DNA of 64,000 nt. Source: Mycolicibacterium madagascariense (GTDB taxonomy: Bacteria > Actinomycetota > Actinomycetes > Mycobacteriales > Mycobacteriaceae). The stretch spans positions 868,001 through 932,000 of the forward strand of contig NZ_AP022610.1 of NCBI RefSeq assembly GCF_010729665.1. The letters are read 5' to 3'. The stretch's first letter is position 1. Every line of letters starts with the position of its first letter. The notes beneath the pieces were generated by a model, which was not told where the DNA came from, did no database searches, and was given only the letters and a program-made list of their open reading frames with translations. A program made the translations under genes and the position numbers. Shown one piece after another: positions 44,883 through 53,995 of the stretch.

Positions 44883-44914
44883 ATGTTCCTGAGCAACGAA
44901 GCGACGGGGGACTG
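44851..44914 (+). repeat. two imperfect 31-bp direct repeats upstream of hemA
   Basis: Copies at 44851-44881 and 44884-44914 share TGTTCCTG, CGAAGCGACGGG and GACTG. A degenerate third CACGAAGTGACGAGG follows at 44915. Confidence 0.6.
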
Positions 44915-44924
44915 CACGAAGTGA
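44883..44924 (+). CDS. short ORF 2 in the hemA leader
   Basis: ATG 44883 to TGA 44924 encodes 13 residues ([13 protein letters not shown]). It begins immediately after the stop of the first mini-ORF and ends 7 bases before hemA, so ribosomes reading it could influence hemA initiation. It is built on the second direct repeat. Confidence 0.3.
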   Translation: MFLSNEATGDCTK

Positions 44925-44931
44925 CGAGGTC

Positions 44932-46302
44932 ATGAGCGTTCTTCTATTCGGAGTGTCTCACCGCAGCGCGCCCGTGTCGGTGCTCGAGCAGTTGAGCACC
45001 GACGAGGCCGATCAGACCAAGATCGTCGAAGAACTCCTGCGGTCGTCCCTCGTGACCGAGGCCATGGTGCTCGCGACCTGCAACCGCGTGGAGATCTACG
45101 CGGTCGTCGAAGCCTTCCACGGCGGCCTCTCCGTCATCGGCTCGGTGCTGTCCGAGCATTCCGGCATGTCCCTGGGCGACCTCACGAAGTACGCCTACGT
45201 GCGCTACGCCGAGGCCGCCGTCGAGCACCTGTTCGCGGTCGCCAGCGGCCTCGACAGCGCGGTGCTCGGCGAGCAGCAGGTGCTCGGCCAGGTCCGCCGC
45301 TCGTATGCCTCCGCCGAGGCCAACCAGACCGTCGGCCGCACGCTGCACGAGCTGGCGCAGCGGGCCCTGTCGGTCGGCAAGCGCGTGCACTCCGAGACGG
45401 GCATCGACGCCGCGGGCGCCTCGGTGGTCTCCGTCGCGCTCGACATGGCCGACCGCAAGCTGTCCGGGCTGGCAGGCCGCGCGGCCGCGGTGATCGGGGC
45501 CGGCTCCATGGGGTCGCTCGCCGCCGCGCACCTGAGCCGCGCCGGCATCGGCCGGGTGCACGTCGTGAACCGCTCGCTGCCGCGCGCGGAGCGGCTGGTC
45601 GAGAACCTCCGCGCCCAGGGCGTGGACGCCAAGGCCTTCCCGTTCGACCACATCCAGGCCGTGCTGGCCGACGCCGAGGTCGTGGTGACGTGCACCGGCG
45701 CCGTACGGCCCGTCGTGTCACTGGCCGACGTGCACCGCGGACTCGCGCACGGCCAGGAACCCAAGCAACTGGTGATCTGCGATCTCGGCATGCCCCGCGA
45801 CGTCGACCCGGCCGTCGCCGGACTGCCCGGCGTCTACGTCGTGGACATGGACCGGATCCTGCGCGAACCGGCGTCGCGCGCGGCGGTCGACGACGCCGAG
45901 GCGGCCCGCGCCATCGTTGCCGCAGAGGTGGCCAACTACCTTGCCGGACAACGCATGGCCGAGGTCACGCCGACCGTGACGGCGTTGCGGCAGCGGGCTG
46001 CCGACGTCGTGGAGGCCGAACTGCTCCGGCTGGACAACCGGCTCCCGGGGCTCGACGTCGCGCAGCGCGACGAGGTCGCCAGGACCGTGCGCCGCGTCGT
46101 CGACAAGCTCCTGCACGCGCCGACGGTGCGCGTGAAGCAACTCGCGAGCGCGCCCGGCGGGGACAGCTACGCCGAGGCCCTGCGCGAGCTGTTCGAGCTC
46201 GACCCGCAGGCCGTCGACGCCGTCGCCGCCGGCGAATTGCCGCTCGTCGCACCGGATTTGGTGTTGGGTGAGACCCGGCGCGATCTGGGCCAGGCTGAGT
46301 AA
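44932..46302 (+). CDS. hemA: glutamyl-tRNA reductase
   Basis: 456 residues. It reduces glutamyl-tRNA to glutamate-1-semialdehyde, the first step of the C5 heme pathway. The catalytic Cys is in [15 protein letters not shown]. The NADPH-binding motif is [15 protein letters not shown], and the C-terminal dimerisation region is helical. ATG 44932 follows GACGAGG. HemL, which uses the product, is encoded 11 kb downstream. hemC, hemD and hemB follow in the same direction with tiny gaps. Confidence 0.97.
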   Translation: MSVLLFGVSHRSAPVSVLEQLSTDEADQTKIVEELLRSSLVTEAMVLATCNRVEIYAVVEAFHGGLSVIGSVLSEHSGMSLGDLTKYAYVRYAEAAVEHLFAVASGLDSAVLGEQQVLGQVRRSYASAEANQTVGRTLHELAQRALSVGKRVHSETGIDAAGASVVSVALDMADRKLSGLAGRAAAVIGAGSMGSLAAAHLSRAGIGRVHVVNRSLPRAERLVENLRAQGVDAKAFPFDHIQAVLADAEVVVTCTGAVRPVVSLADVHRGLAHGQEPKQLVICDLGMPRDVDPAVAGLPGVYVVDMDRILREPASRAAVDDAEAARAIVAAEVANYLAGQRMAEVTPTVTALRQRAADVVEAELLRLDNRLPGLDVAQRDEVARTVRRVVDKLLHAPTVRVKQLASAPGGDSYAEALRELFELDPQAVDAVAAGELPLVAPDLVLGETRRDLGQAE

Positions 46303-46307
46303 GCACT

Positions 46308-47267
46308 TTGTCATTCACGCGCGACACGGTGATCCGAATCGGCACCAGGGGCAGCCTGCTCGCCACCACCCAGGCCGGTCTGATCCGGGACACCCTGCTC
46401 GCCAAGGGACACGCGGCCGAACTCGTCGTCGTCTCCACCGCGGGTGACCGCTCCAGTGAGCCGATCGCCGACATCGGTGTCGGCGTGTTCACCGCGGCCC
46501 TGCGCGACGCCATCGCCGACGGCCGGGTCGACGTTGCCGTGCACTCCTACAAGGATTTGCCGACCGCGTCCGACGACCGGTTCGTCATCGCCGCCATACC
46601 GCCCCGCGAGGACGCCAGGGACGCGTTGGTGGCCCGCGACGGGCTGGTGCTGGGGGAGTTGCCGGCCGGCTCGGTGATCGGCACGTCGAGCCCGCGGCGG
46701 GCGGCGCAGCTTAGAGCACTGGGTCTCGGTTTGGAAATTCGCCCCCTAAGAGGCAACCTAGACACCAGGTTGAACAGGGTAAGCAACGGTGATCTCGACG
46801 GCGTCGTCGTCGCCCGGGCGGGACTGGTCCGCATCGGACGACAGGGTGACGTCACCGAGACATTGGAGCCGGTGCAGATGTTGCCAGCACCGGCCCAGGG
46901 TGCACTCGCAGTGGAGTGTCGCGCGAGCGACGCCGAGCTCGCCGCGCTGCTGGCGGAGATGGACCATTCCGACACGCGCGTCGCAGTCACCGCGGAGCGA
47001 GTCCTGCTCGCCCAACTGGAGGCGGGCTGTTCCGCGCCGGTGGGTGCGATCGCAGAGGTGGTCGAGTCCATCGACGAGGAGGGCAACGTCTTCGAGGAGC
47101 TGTCGCTGCGCGGTTGCGTGGCGGCGCTGGACGGATCCGACGTGATCCGTGCGTCCGGAATCGGGACCCCCGAACGGGCCAGGGAGCTTGGGCTCTCGGT
47201 GGCCGCGGAGTTGTTCGATCTGGGAGCGCGGGACGTGTTGGATCAGCGGACGACAGAGCGGGAGTGA
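46308..47267 (+). CDS. hemC: porphobilinogen deaminase
   Basis: 319 residues. It condenses four porphobilinogen molecules into hydroxymethylbilane. Conserved blocks are [35 protein letters not shown] and [14 protein letters not shown], in which Cys241 carries the dipyrromethane cofactor. TTG 46308 gives a start 5 bases after hemA; GTG 46329 also keeps the first motif and may be used instead. It is followed by hemD after 3 bases. Confidence 0.96.
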   Translation: MSFTRDTVIRIGTRGSLLATTQAGLIRDTLLAKGHAAELVVVSTAGDRSSEPIADIGVGVFTAALRDAIADGRVDVAVHSYKDLPTASDDRFVIAAIPPREDARDALVARDGLVLGELPAGSVIGTSSPRRAAQLRALGLGLEIRPLRGNLDTRLNRVSNGDLDGVVVARAGLVRIGRQGDVTETLEPVQMLPAPAQGALAVECRASDAELAALLAEMDHSDTRVAVTAERVLLAQLEAGCSAPVGAIAEVVESIDEEGNVFEELSLRGCVAALDGSDVIRASGIGTPERARELGLSVAAELFDLGARDVLDQRTTERE

Positions 47268-47270
47268 AGG

Positions 47271-48920
47271 ATGACGACCCGAGGGCGCAAGAGCAAGCCC
47301 GGCCGCATCACGTTCGTCGGTTCAGGTCCCGGTGACCCGGGCCTGCTGACGACGAGGGCGCGCGCGGTACTGGCCAACGCGGCACTGGTCTTCACGGACC
47401 CAGACGTGCCGGAGGCGGTGCTCGCCATGGTCGGCTCGGAGCTGCCGCCGACGTCGGGCCCCGCGGAGGCGAGCCCGGCCACCGACGACGATGCGACGGC
47501 CGAGTCACCGGCCCCGACGACGCTGCCCGGCGGTGCGGACGTCCGCCCCGCCCTGGGCGATCCGACCGAGGTCGCCAAGCTGCTGGTGCACGAGGCGCGC
47601 AACGGCGTGGACGTCGTGCGGCTGGTGGCGGGCGACCCGCTGTCGGTCGACTCCGTCATCACCGAGGTGAGCGCGCTGGCGCGCACGCAGTCGCACTTCG
47701 AGATCGTGCCCGGCCTCTCGCCGGCCGCCGCGGTGCCGACGTACGCCGGGCTGCCGCTCGGGTCCTCGCACACCGTGGCCGACGTCCGCGGCGACGTGGA
47801 CTGGGCCGCGCTCGCGGCCGCGCCGGGGCCGCTGATCCTGCACGCGACGGCCACCCACCTGCCCGACGCGGCGCGCACCCTGATCGAGTACGGCCTGACC
47901 GACACCACGCCCTGCGTCGTGACCGCGAACGGCACCACGTGCCAGCAGCGTTCGGTCGAGTCGACGCTGGCCGGGCTGCTCGACAAGGCCACGCTGGCCG
48001 GCGCCGATCCGGCCGGTCCGCTGGCGGGCCCGCTGGTGGCGACCATCGGCAAGACCGTCGCGAACCGCGCCAAGCTGAACTGGTGGGAGAGCCGCGCGCT
48101 GTACGGCTGGACCGTGCTGGTGCCGCGCACCAAGGACCAGGCGGGCGAGATGAGCGAGCGACTGGTGTCGCATGGCGCCCTGCCGATCGAGGTGCCGACC
48201 ATCGCCGTCGAGCCGCCGCGCAGCCCCGCTCAGATGGAAAGGGCCGTCAAGGGTTTGGTCGATGGCCGCTTCCAGTGGGTCGTGTTCACCTCCACCAACG
48301 CCGTGCGCGCCGTGTGGGAGAAGTTCAACGAGTTCGGTCTCGACGCGCGGGCGTTCTCCGGTGTGAAGATCGCCTGCGTCGGGCAAGCGACCGCAGATCG
48401 GGTGCGCGCCTTCGGCATCAATCCCGAACTGGTCCCGTCCGGTGAGCAGTCCTCCCTCGGCCTGCTCGACGAATTCCCGCCGTACGACGACATCTTCGAC
48501 CCGGTCAACCGCGTGCTGCTGCCGCGCGCCGACATCGCCACCGAGACGCTCGCCGAGGGACTTCGGATGCGCGGGTGGGAGATCGAGGACGTCACCGCGT
48601 ACCGCACCGTCCGGGCCGCGCCGCCGCCCGCGCAGACGCGCGAGATGATCAAGACCGGCGGGTTCGACGCGGTGTGCTTCACGTCGAGTTCGACGGTGCG
48701 CAACCTCGTCGGCATCGCGGGCAAGCCGCACGCGCGGACGATCGTCGCGTGCATCGGGCCCAAGACCGCCGAGACCGCAGCCGAATTCGGGCTTCGGGTC
48801 GACGTGCAGCCCGAGACCGCAGCCGTGGCTCCGCTGGTCGAGGCGCTCGCCGAGCACGCCGCGCGGCTGCGCGCCGAGGGTGCCCTGCCGCCCCCGCGCA
48901 AGAAGAGTCGCCGGCGCTAG
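47271..48920 (+). CDS. hemD: fused uroporphyrinogen methyltransferase-like/uroporphyrinogen-III synthase
   Basis: 549 residues. The N-terminal part resembles a tetrapyrrole (SUMT/CobA) methylase, with VGSGPGDPGLLTTRARAVL and GDPLSVDSVITEV. The C-terminal part, from about residue 275, is a HemD uroporphyrinogen-III synthase, with VFTSTNAVRAVWEKF and VCFTSSSTVRNLVGI. It closes hydroxymethylbilane to uroporphyrinogen III; whether the N-terminal domain still methylates toward siroheme is uncertain. A poorly conserved insertion of about 35 residues (Pro/Ala/Thr-rich, about 62-95) breaks the methylase domain. Confidence 0.92.
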   Translation: MTTRGRKSKPGRITFVGSGPGDPGLLTTRARAVLANAALVFTDPDVPEAVLAMVGSELPPTSGPAEASPATDDDATAESPAPTTLPGGADVRPALGDPTEVAKLLVHEARNGVDVVRLVAGDPLSVDSVITEVSALARTQSHFEIVPGLSPAAAVPTYAGLPLGSSHTVADVRGDVDWAALAAAPGPLILHATATHLPDAARTLIEYGLTDTTPCVVTANGTTCQQRSVESTLAGLLDKATLAGADPAGPLAGPLVATIGKTVANRAKLNWWESRALYGWTVLVPRTKDQAGEMSERLVSHGALPIEVPTIAVEPPRSPAQMERAVKGLVDGRFQWVVFTSTNAVRAVWEKFNEFGLDARAFSGVKIACVGQATADRVRAFGINPELVPSGEQSSLGLLDEFPPYDDIFDPVNRVLLPRADIATETLAEGLRMRGWEIEDVTAYRTVRAAPPPAQTREMIKTGGFDAVCFTSSSTVRNLVGIAGKPHARTIVACIGPKTAETAAEFGLRVDVQPETAAVAPLVEALAEHAARLRAEGALPPPRKKSRRR

Positions 48921-48931
48921 GAGTCGCTGTC

Positions 48932-49912
48932 GTGGCATTCCCGAGGCATCGCCCGCGTCGCCTGCGCACCACCCCGGCCCTGCGCCGGCTGGTGGCGCAG
49001 ACGTCGCTGGAGCCCCGGCATCTGGTGCTGCCGATGTTCGTCGCCGACGGCATCGCCGAACCGCAGCCGATCGCGTCCATGCCGGGAGTGGTTCAGCACA
49101 CCAGGGATTCGCTGCGCAAGGCCGCCGAGGAGGCCGTCGCCGCGGGCGTCGGCGGGCTGATGCTGTTCGGCGTCCCCCGCGACGAGGACAAGGACGCGGC
49201 CGGGTCGGTCGGCACCGCTCGCGACGGCATCCTCAACGTCGCGCTGCGCGACCTCGCGGCCGACCTCGGCCAGGACACGGTGCTGATGGCCGACACCTGT
49301 CTCGACGAGTTCACCGACCACGGCCACTGCGGCGTGCTCGACGCCCGCGGCCGCGTCGACAACGACGCCACCAATCTCCGATACGTCGAACTCGCAGTGG
49401 CACAAGCGAATTCGGGAGCCCACGTGGTGGCCCCGAGCGGCATGATGGACGGCCAGGTGGCGGCGATCCGCGACGGTCTCGACGCGGCGGGGCACACCGA
49501 CGTGGTGATCCTCGCCTACGCGGCAAAGTTCGCCTCCGGCTTCTACGGACCGTTCCGCGAGGCGGTCTCCTCGAGTCTGGATGGCGACCGGCGCACCTAT
49601 CAGCAGAATCCGGGCAATGCCCGCGAGGCGCTGCACGAGGTCGAACTCGACCTCGTCGAGGGCGCCGACATCATCATGGTCAAACCGGCCATGGCCTACC
49701 TCGACGTGGTGCGGGCCGCGGCCGAGATGTCACCGGTTCCCGTTGCGGCATATCAGGTTTCGGGCGAGTACTCCATGATCAGCGCGGCGGCCGCCAACGG
49801 CTGGATCGATCTGCGGACCGTCGCGCTGGAATCGCTGACGGGCATCCGCCGGGCGGGCGCCGACATCGTGCTGACCTACTGGGCGGCCGAGGTCGCGGAC
49901 TGGCTGGCGTGA
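48932..49912 (+). CDS. hemB: delta-aminolevulinic acid dehydratase
   Basis: 326 residues. It joins two 5-aminolevulinate molecules into porphobilinogen. The Schiff-base lysines are in AYAAKFASGFYGPFR and IMVKPAMAYLDVV. The metal region reads DTCLDEFTDHGHCG, with an Asp where many zinc enzymes have a second Cys, so metal use may differ from the triple-Cys type. GTG 48932 is 11 bases after hemD. Its stop overlaps the next membrane-protein gene as GTGA. Confidence 0.96.
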   Translation: MAFPRHRPRRLRTTPALRRLVAQTSLEPRHLVLPMFVADGIAEPQPIASMPGVVQHTRDSLRKAAEEAVAAGVGGLMLFGVPRDEDKDAAGSVGTARDGILNVALRDLAADLGQDTVLMADTCLDEFTDHGHCGVLDARGRVDNDATNLRYVELAVAQANSGAHVVAPSGMMDGQVAAIRDGLDAAGHTDVVILAYAAKFASGFYGPFREAVSSSLDGDRRTYQQNPGNAREALHEVELDLVEGADIIMVKPAMAYLDVVRAAAEMSPVPVAAYQVSGEYSMISAAAANGWIDLRTVALESLTGIRRAGADIVLTYWAAEVADWLA

Positions 49913-50313
49913 CGGCACCCGCGGGGCGGCCGGAGGACGTCGACACCGGATTCTGGCTGTGGTTGGTGGCGCTGCCGCTGATGATGATCGGGTACGTCGT
50001 CGACCTCGTGACGGTCCCCGTCCACGGCCCCGCGGTGCTGGTGTACGGCGTCTCGGCGATCTTCCTGGTCGTGGTGGCGTCGGTGGCGCTGACGTTCCTG
50101 CTGCTGATGCGGGTGGGCTATCGCTGGGCGCGCACGGTGCTCAGCGGCGGGGGCACGGCGACCATCGTCTACGCGGTGAGCAATCTGTTCGCCGACCGGC
50201 CCCCGGCGGCCGCGATGGCGTACGCGGGCACCGCGATCGTCGGATCGGTCTGCATCGCGGGTGGCGTCTTCGTGCTGCACCGTCAGGACGCCCACGCCTT
50301 CTTCGTTCGCTGA
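49909..50313 (+). CDS. small four-helix membrane protein (Rv0513-like)
   Basis: 134 residues with four hydrophobic segments (about 15-37, 40-62, 74-88 and 97-120). It overlaps the hemB stop by 4 bases, so it is coupled to the heme operon. No motif points to a function. Transport or insertion of a heme intermediate is possible, but this would be a guess from position. Confidence 0.78.
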   Translation: MTAPAGRPEDVDTGFWLWLVALPLMMIGYVVDLVTVPVHGPAVLVYGVSAIFLVVVASVALTFLLLMRVGYRWARTVLSGGGTATIVYAVSNLFADRPPAAAMAYAGTAIVGSVCIAGGVFVLHRQDAHAFFVR

Positions 50314-50337
50314 GCGGGACGATAGTCTGGTCCGACC

Positions 50338-50745
50338 ATGCCAGCCACCCCCTCGCCGCAGTCATCGCCTGCCGTCGGCAGGCCGCGCACCGTCACGATC
50401 GCGTTCTGGTGCTGGGTGGTGGCCGCCGTGCTCACCGCGGCCCAGGGCCTGTGGCTCGCGACCCACGCGGTCCCGCTGTTCTTCCTGCTGGCGGGCGTCC
50501 TGCTCGTCGTGATGGGGCTGGCGCAGGCCTGCCTGGCCGGTCAGGCCCGCAAGGGGCAGAAGCGCTTCGGCTTCGCGGCCGTCGGGCTGGCGCTGGCCTC
50601 GGTGGCGATCCTTGCGCTGCTGCTGCTGTTCGGTGGTGGCGGCGTCCTCACCGTTGCCGTCATCATGATCCTGCTGATCACCGGCTCGGCGATGAACCAG
50701 CGTCCGACGTCGCAGGAGTGGTACGACGGACTGGCCGGGGCATGA
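50338..50745 (+). CDS. small membrane protein (Rv0514-like)
   Basis: 135 residues. A Pro/Ser-rich N-terminus precedes four hydrophobic segments (about 22-42, 46-66, 79-97 and 103-118). The C-terminus ends in the polar motif NQRPTSQEWYDGLAGA. Its function is unknown. TAGTCT (50323-50328) is 9 nt before ATG 50338 and may be the -10 of its own transcript. Its stop overlaps the DUF3093 gene start as ATGA. Confidence 0.78.
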   Translation: MPATPSPQSSPAVGRPRTVTIAFWCWVVAAVLTAAQGLWLATHAVPLFFLLAGVLLVVMGLAQACLAGQARKGQKRFGFAAVGLALASVAILALLLLFGGGGVLTVAVIMILLITGSAMNQRPTSQEWYDGLAGA

Positions 50746-51221
50746 CCGACACCCGGCGCGACGAGTCGACGGTGTTGTTCGCCGAGCCTGGTGCGTCGCT
50801 GTGGTGGCTGCTGGCGGGCCCGCTGTCGGCGGCGACGATGCTGTCCATCCAGGTGTCCTCCGGGTACGGGTGGCGTCCGCTGCTGCCGCTGGTCTTCCTG
50901 CTGCTCGTCACCGCGTTCCTCGGCCTGCAGGTCAAGGCGGCGCGCATCCACACGTCGGTCGAGTTGACGCCGGAATACCTCCGGCAGGGCGCCGAGACCA
51001 TCCGCATCTCCGAGATCGTGAAGATCTACCCGGAGGCCGACGGTGACGAGGTGCCCCGATGGCAGTCGGCGCGGGCCCTCGGCGAGCTGACCGGCGTCCC
51101 ACGCGGCAGGACCGGCATCGGCCTCAAGCTCGACAGCGACCGCCGGGCGCAGGCCTGGGCGCGCAAGCACCGCCGGTTGCGGGCGGCGCTGGAGTCCCTC
51201 GTCGACGGGCGGGCGTCGTGA
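50742..51221 (+). CDS. DUF3093 membrane protein
   Basis: 159 residues. Two hydrophobic segments (about 20-38 and 43-62) precede a soluble domain with VELTPEYLRQGAETIRISEIVKIYPEADGDEVP and WQSARALGELTGVPRGRTGIGLKL, the DUF3093 pattern. The role is unknown. It overlaps the previous gene (ATGA), and its own stop overlaps the next one (GTGA). Confidence 0.8.
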   Translation: MTDTRRDESTVLFAEPGASLWWLLAGPLSAATMLSIQVSSGYGWRPLLPLVFLLLVTAFLGLQVKAARIHTSVELTPEYLRQGAETIRISEIVKIYPEADGDEVPRWQSARALGELTGVPRGRTGIGLKLDSDRRAQAWARKHRRLRAALESLVDGRAS

Positions 51222-51448
51222 GGATCCGGCCCGCCATCGAGCTGGTCGTCGCGGTGGTGGCCGCGATCGGAGCCGTCACGAGCTGGGTGGCGGCGCGGGC
51301 CGCCACGACGGCGGCCCCGGTCATCGCCTCGGAGCCGTCGATGCCGACGTCGACCTACGATCCGTCGCTGATCGTGCTGGCGCTGCTGCTGGCCACCGTC
51401 GCCGGCGTGCTGGCCGTGCTGGGGGTGGCCGGGCTGCGGCGACGGTGA
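51218..51448 (+). CDS. small two-helix membrane protein
   Basis: 76 residues with hydrophobic segments at about 7-30 and 50-71 and a C-terminal GLRRR. GTG 51218 overlaps the stop of the DUF3093 gene, which supports it as a real gene and the last of a four-gene membrane-protein run. I do not recognise its family. Confidence 0.65.
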   Translation: MRIRPAIELVVAVVAAIGAVTSWVAARAATTAAPVIASEPSMPTSTYDPSLIVLALLLATVAGVLAVLGVAGLRRR

Positions 51449-51464
51449 GCCCCGCCACCAGGGC

Positions 51465-51496
51465 TTGGTACAAAGTGCAATTTCTGTAACACTGTT
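51465..51496 (+). promoter_or_regulatory. promoter and candidate operator of the DUF2236-TetR operon
   Basis: TTGGTA (51465-51470) and TAACAC (51487-51492) are spaced 16 bases apart, and the -10 is 7 nt before ATG 51500. The perfect palindrome AACA-C-TGTT (51488-51496) covers the -10 and is a likely binding site for the TetR protein encoded next. Confidence 0.5.
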
Positions 51497-51499
51497 CCC

Positions 51500-52366
51500 A
51501 TGACCGAACTCGCGGACCCCCGCCCGCAGGCCGATGCCCTCCCACTCGGGCGTGACTCCCTGGTGTGGAAGTACTTCGGCGACAACCGCATGTACCTGAT
51601 CGGGCCGCGGCCCGCCGTGCTGCAGAACATGCTGGCCGAACTCGGGCAGGGCGTGCTGGACCACTCGGTGTTCTTCTCCGACACCGCCGCCAGGGTCAAG
51701 CGGTCGATCCCGCCGATCATGATGACGGTCTACGGCGAGCCGGATTCGGGGGAGGGCACCCGGGTGCGGGACTTTCACCGCGACATCAAGGGCGACATGA
51801 CCCTGCCCGACGGGACGGGCGTCCGCTACCACGCACTCGATCCCAACACCTACTTCTGGGCGCACGCCACGTTCGTCGAGCAGGTGCTGTACTTCGCCGA
51901 CACGTTCGTCACGCGCCTGACCGAGCGCGAGAAGGAGCAGATCTACGCCGAGTCCAAGACGTGGTACCGCCGCTACGGGGTCAGCGATCGACCGATGCCC
52001 GCGGATTACGCGGCGTTCCAACGGTATTGGGAGCACATGATGGACGACGTCCTGGTGGCCCACCCGACCGCGAAGTACGGTGTCGGCTACGTCACGAAGG
52101 GCTTCCCGCGGCCCAAGGGGGTCTCGCCGCTGGCGTGGCGGCTGATCGCCCCGCTGTTCGACCCGGTCGCCGCGTTCCTCACGACCGGTGGGCTGCCGCC
52201 GCGCGCCCGCGAGCTGCTGGACCTGCCGTGGAGCCGGCGCCAGGAGCGGGCCTACCGGGTGTTCGCGGCGGCGTGGCGCTCGCGACCGGTCAACTGGGTG
52301 TGGGACCGTCTGCCAATGACGGTGCGCTACAACACCTTTGCCCAAGCCGGCTATGCCCGCGGCTGA
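51500..52366 (+). CDS. DUF2236 oxygenase-like protein
   Basis: 288 residues. It fits DUF2236, the heme-binding oxygenase family that includes rubber oxygenase Lcp and MpaB. Conserved histidines occur in [21 protein letters not shown] and [11 protein letters not shown]. Relatives oxidise hydrophobic substrates. No signal peptide is visible. The TetR gene overlaps its 3' end by 14 bases, so the two form one unit with the palindrome at 51488-51496. It begins an accessory oxidative block that extends to the P450 gene. Confidence 0.87.
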   Translation: MTELADPRPQADALPLGRDSLVWKYFGDNRMYLIGPRPAVLQNMLAELGQGVLDHSVFFSDTAARVKRSIPPIMMTVYGEPDSGEGTRVRDFHRDIKGDMTLPDGTGVRYHALDPNTYFWAHATFVEQVLYFADTFVTRLTEREKEQIYAESKTWYRRYGVSDRPMPADYAAFQRYWEHMMDDVLVAHPTAKYGVGYVTKGFPRPKGVSPLAWRLIAPLFDPVAAFLTTGGLPPRARELLDLPWSRRQERAYRVFAAAWRSRPVNWVWDRLPMTVRYNTFAQAGYARG

Positions 52367-52943
52367 CGCGACCCAGGCGATCCTGGACGCGGCCCTGGTG
52401 GAGTTCGAACGCCACGGCTTCCGCCGGGTCGCGCTCGACGACGTGGCCCGCCGCGCCGGGGTCAGTCGCACCACCATCTACCGCAGGTTCGCCAACCGCG
52501 ACGAACTGGTGGCCGCGGTCATCGAACGCGAGAACGTCGCGTTGTTCGCCGACATTGCCGCCGAGCTGAAGCATGCCGAGCGCACGGCGAACTACTACGT
52601 CGAGGCGTTCACGCAGTCGATCCTGATGTTCCGCCGACACCGCGTGCTCAACGGCATGATGACCGACGAACCCGCCCTGGTGCTGGAACTGGCGCGCCAG
52701 CACTACGGCGCCGCGGTCGGGCGGATGGCCGAAGCGCTGCGGGAGATCTTCCCCGCGGGTTTCGCCGACCGGATCGGCACGGCGGCCGTCGACGATCTGG
52801 CCGACACCATCCTGCGCTACGCGGCCGTGGTCCTGCTGCTGCCCAGTGCCGAACCGCTCGACACCCCCGACGCGCTGCGGGCGTTCGCCCGGCGCCACTT
52901 CGTGCCGAGCCTGCCCGCCGCGCTGCGCGCGGTCCCGGTCTGA
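52353..52943 (+). CDS. TetR-family transcriptional regulator
   Basis: 196 residues. The helix-turn-helix is [27 protein letters not shown]. The C-terminal domain is helical and hydrophobic, suggesting a hydrophobic ligand. ATG 52353 is chosen; TTG 52338 is in frame. It overlaps the DUF2236 gene by 14 bases and is followed by a small acidic-protein gene. It probably represses the DUF2236 operon through the palindrome upstream of that gene. Confidence 0.92.
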   Translation: MPAADATQAILDAALVEFERHGFRRVALDDVARRAGVSRTTIYRRFANRDELVAAVIERENVALFADIAAELKHAERTANYYVEAFTQSILMFRRHRVLNGMMTDEPALVLELARQHYGAAVGRMAEALREIFPAGFADRIGTAAVDDLADTILRYAAVVLLLPSAEPLDTPDALRAFARRHFVPSLPAALRAVPV

Positions 52944-52995
52944 CGAGCCCACCTGCCACTGTTTCGTGCGTCACACTTTCGGGCAGCCTGCCGAC

Positions 52996-53301
52996 ATGGC
53001 AACCGAACAGCAGGACACCTCCCAGGAGCCCGAGACCTACGAGACCGGGCAACTCGCCGAGAAGCCCGAAGTCACGCAAGAGCACGAGGATAAGGCCAAG
53101 GAAATGGCCAAGGCCTACCAGGACGACCGACCCACCATCGGGTTGCCGGGAACCAGCAACACCGTGAGCGGGCAGGCGGTGAACGAGTGGGTCGACGAGG
53201 ACGGTTCGCCGAAGTTCGGCGACGTCGAGGACGGCGGGGGCGTCAAGCGCGAAGACGTCATGGGCGTCCGCGAGAAGCCGATGGGCGAGGACGACGAGTA
53301 G
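52996..53301 (+). CDS. small acidic hydrophilic protein of unknown function
   Basis: 101 residues, rich in Glu, Asp, Gln and Lys, with no hydrophobic segment and no cysteine. The central part reads AYQDDRPTIGLPGTSNTVSGQAVNEWVD, and the end is MGEDDE. It is probably intrinsically disordered. ATG 52996 is preceded by no strong SD. I do not recognise it. It lies between two TetR genes. Confidence 0.6.
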   Translation: MATEQQDTSQEPETYETGQLAEKPEVTQEHEDKAKEMAKAYQDDRPTIGLPGTSNTVSGQAVNEWVDEDGSPKFGDVEDGGGVKREDVMGVREKPMGEDDE

Positions 53302-53311
53302 TCCCGCCGAG

Positions 53312-53356
53312 CAGTCCGTCGCGGTTCAGTCCGTGGTGGTTCAGTCCGTCGTGATG
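53312..53356. repeat. three tandem 15-bp repeats at the 3' end of the TetR gene
   Basis: CAGTCCGTCGCGGTT (53312-53326), CAGTCCGTGGTGGTT (53327-53341) and CAGTCCGTCGTGATG (53342-53356) are tandem. The last contains the final codons and stop of the TetR gene, so the other two are duplications of that gene end. Confidence 0.7.
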
Positions 53357-53937
53357 GCGCGCAGGCCGGCGACGAGTTCGGTGACGGTCGCGGGCTCGCT
53401 CAGGTGGCGGGTCACCATCATCCCGGGCATCAGCGTCAGGAAGACCTTCGCGACGGCATTCGGGTCGGCGTCCGGCGCGATCACGCCGGTGGCCTGCCAG
53501 CGTTCGGCGAGTCGCGTGAAGTACACCAGCGCCTCGGCGTAGAAGCGAATGGCCTTGTCGTGCAAGGCCGGTCGACGCAGCGCCTCTCCCCATGCCACGA
53601 TGGAGATCTTGGTCATGTCATAGCCGGATCCCTCGGCCTGACGTCGCAGCCCCTCGGCCAGGAGGTCGAGCAGTTCCGCCGGGCCGGGCGCCGGATCGGT
53701 CAGCTCGGTGCCGCGCAGTGTCTCGCGCAGCACGAGCAGCGCCTCGTCGGCTGCGGCGTCGATCAGCTCCTCCTTCCCCGCGAAGTAGCGGTAGACCGCG
53801 TTCGGCGACATGCCCGTCTCGGCGATGATCTGATCCATCGACGTCGCGTGAAAACCCTGGCGGGAGAAGCACTTCCACGCACTGACCAGGACGTGTCGGC
53901 GACGCTGCTCGCGCACCTCGTCCGACAGCTTGGGCAT
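53341..53937 (-). CDS. TetR-family transcriptional regulator, divergent from the FAD-monooxygenase operon
   Basis: 198 residues. The helix-turn-helix is SMDQIIAETGMSPNAVYRYFAGKEEL. The regulatory domain contains RRPALHDKAIRFYAEALVYF and a C-terminal helical end. TAGAGT (53949-53944, minus strand) is 6 nt before the ATG, so its mRNA is probably leaderless. A 24-bp palindrome (53996-54019) in the divergent gap is its likely operator. It presumably represses the monooxygenase operon until a ligand is bound. Confidence 0.92.
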   Translation of the reverse strand: MPKLSDEVREQRRRHVLVSAWKCFSRQGFHATSMDQIIAETGMSPNAVYRYFAGKEELIDAAADEALLVLRETLRGTELTDPAPGPAELLDLLAEGLRRQAEGSGYDMTKISIVAWGEALRRPALHDKAIRFYAEALVYFTRLAERWQATGVIAPDADPNAVAKVFLTLMPGMMVTRHLSEPATVTELVAGLRAITTD

Positions 53938-53987
53938 TCGCCCACTCTAGGCACCCGTCACCCGTTGCGAGATCGGGCCGGGCCGCT

Positions 53988-53993
53988 TATTGT
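53988..53993 (+). promoter_or_regulatory. -10 hexamer TATTGT of the FAD-monooxygenase operon
   Basis: The expected transcript start near 54000 falls inside the palindrome at 53996-54019. The SD GAGAGAGG is at 54020-54027. Confidence 0.45.
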
Positions 53994-53995
53994 CT

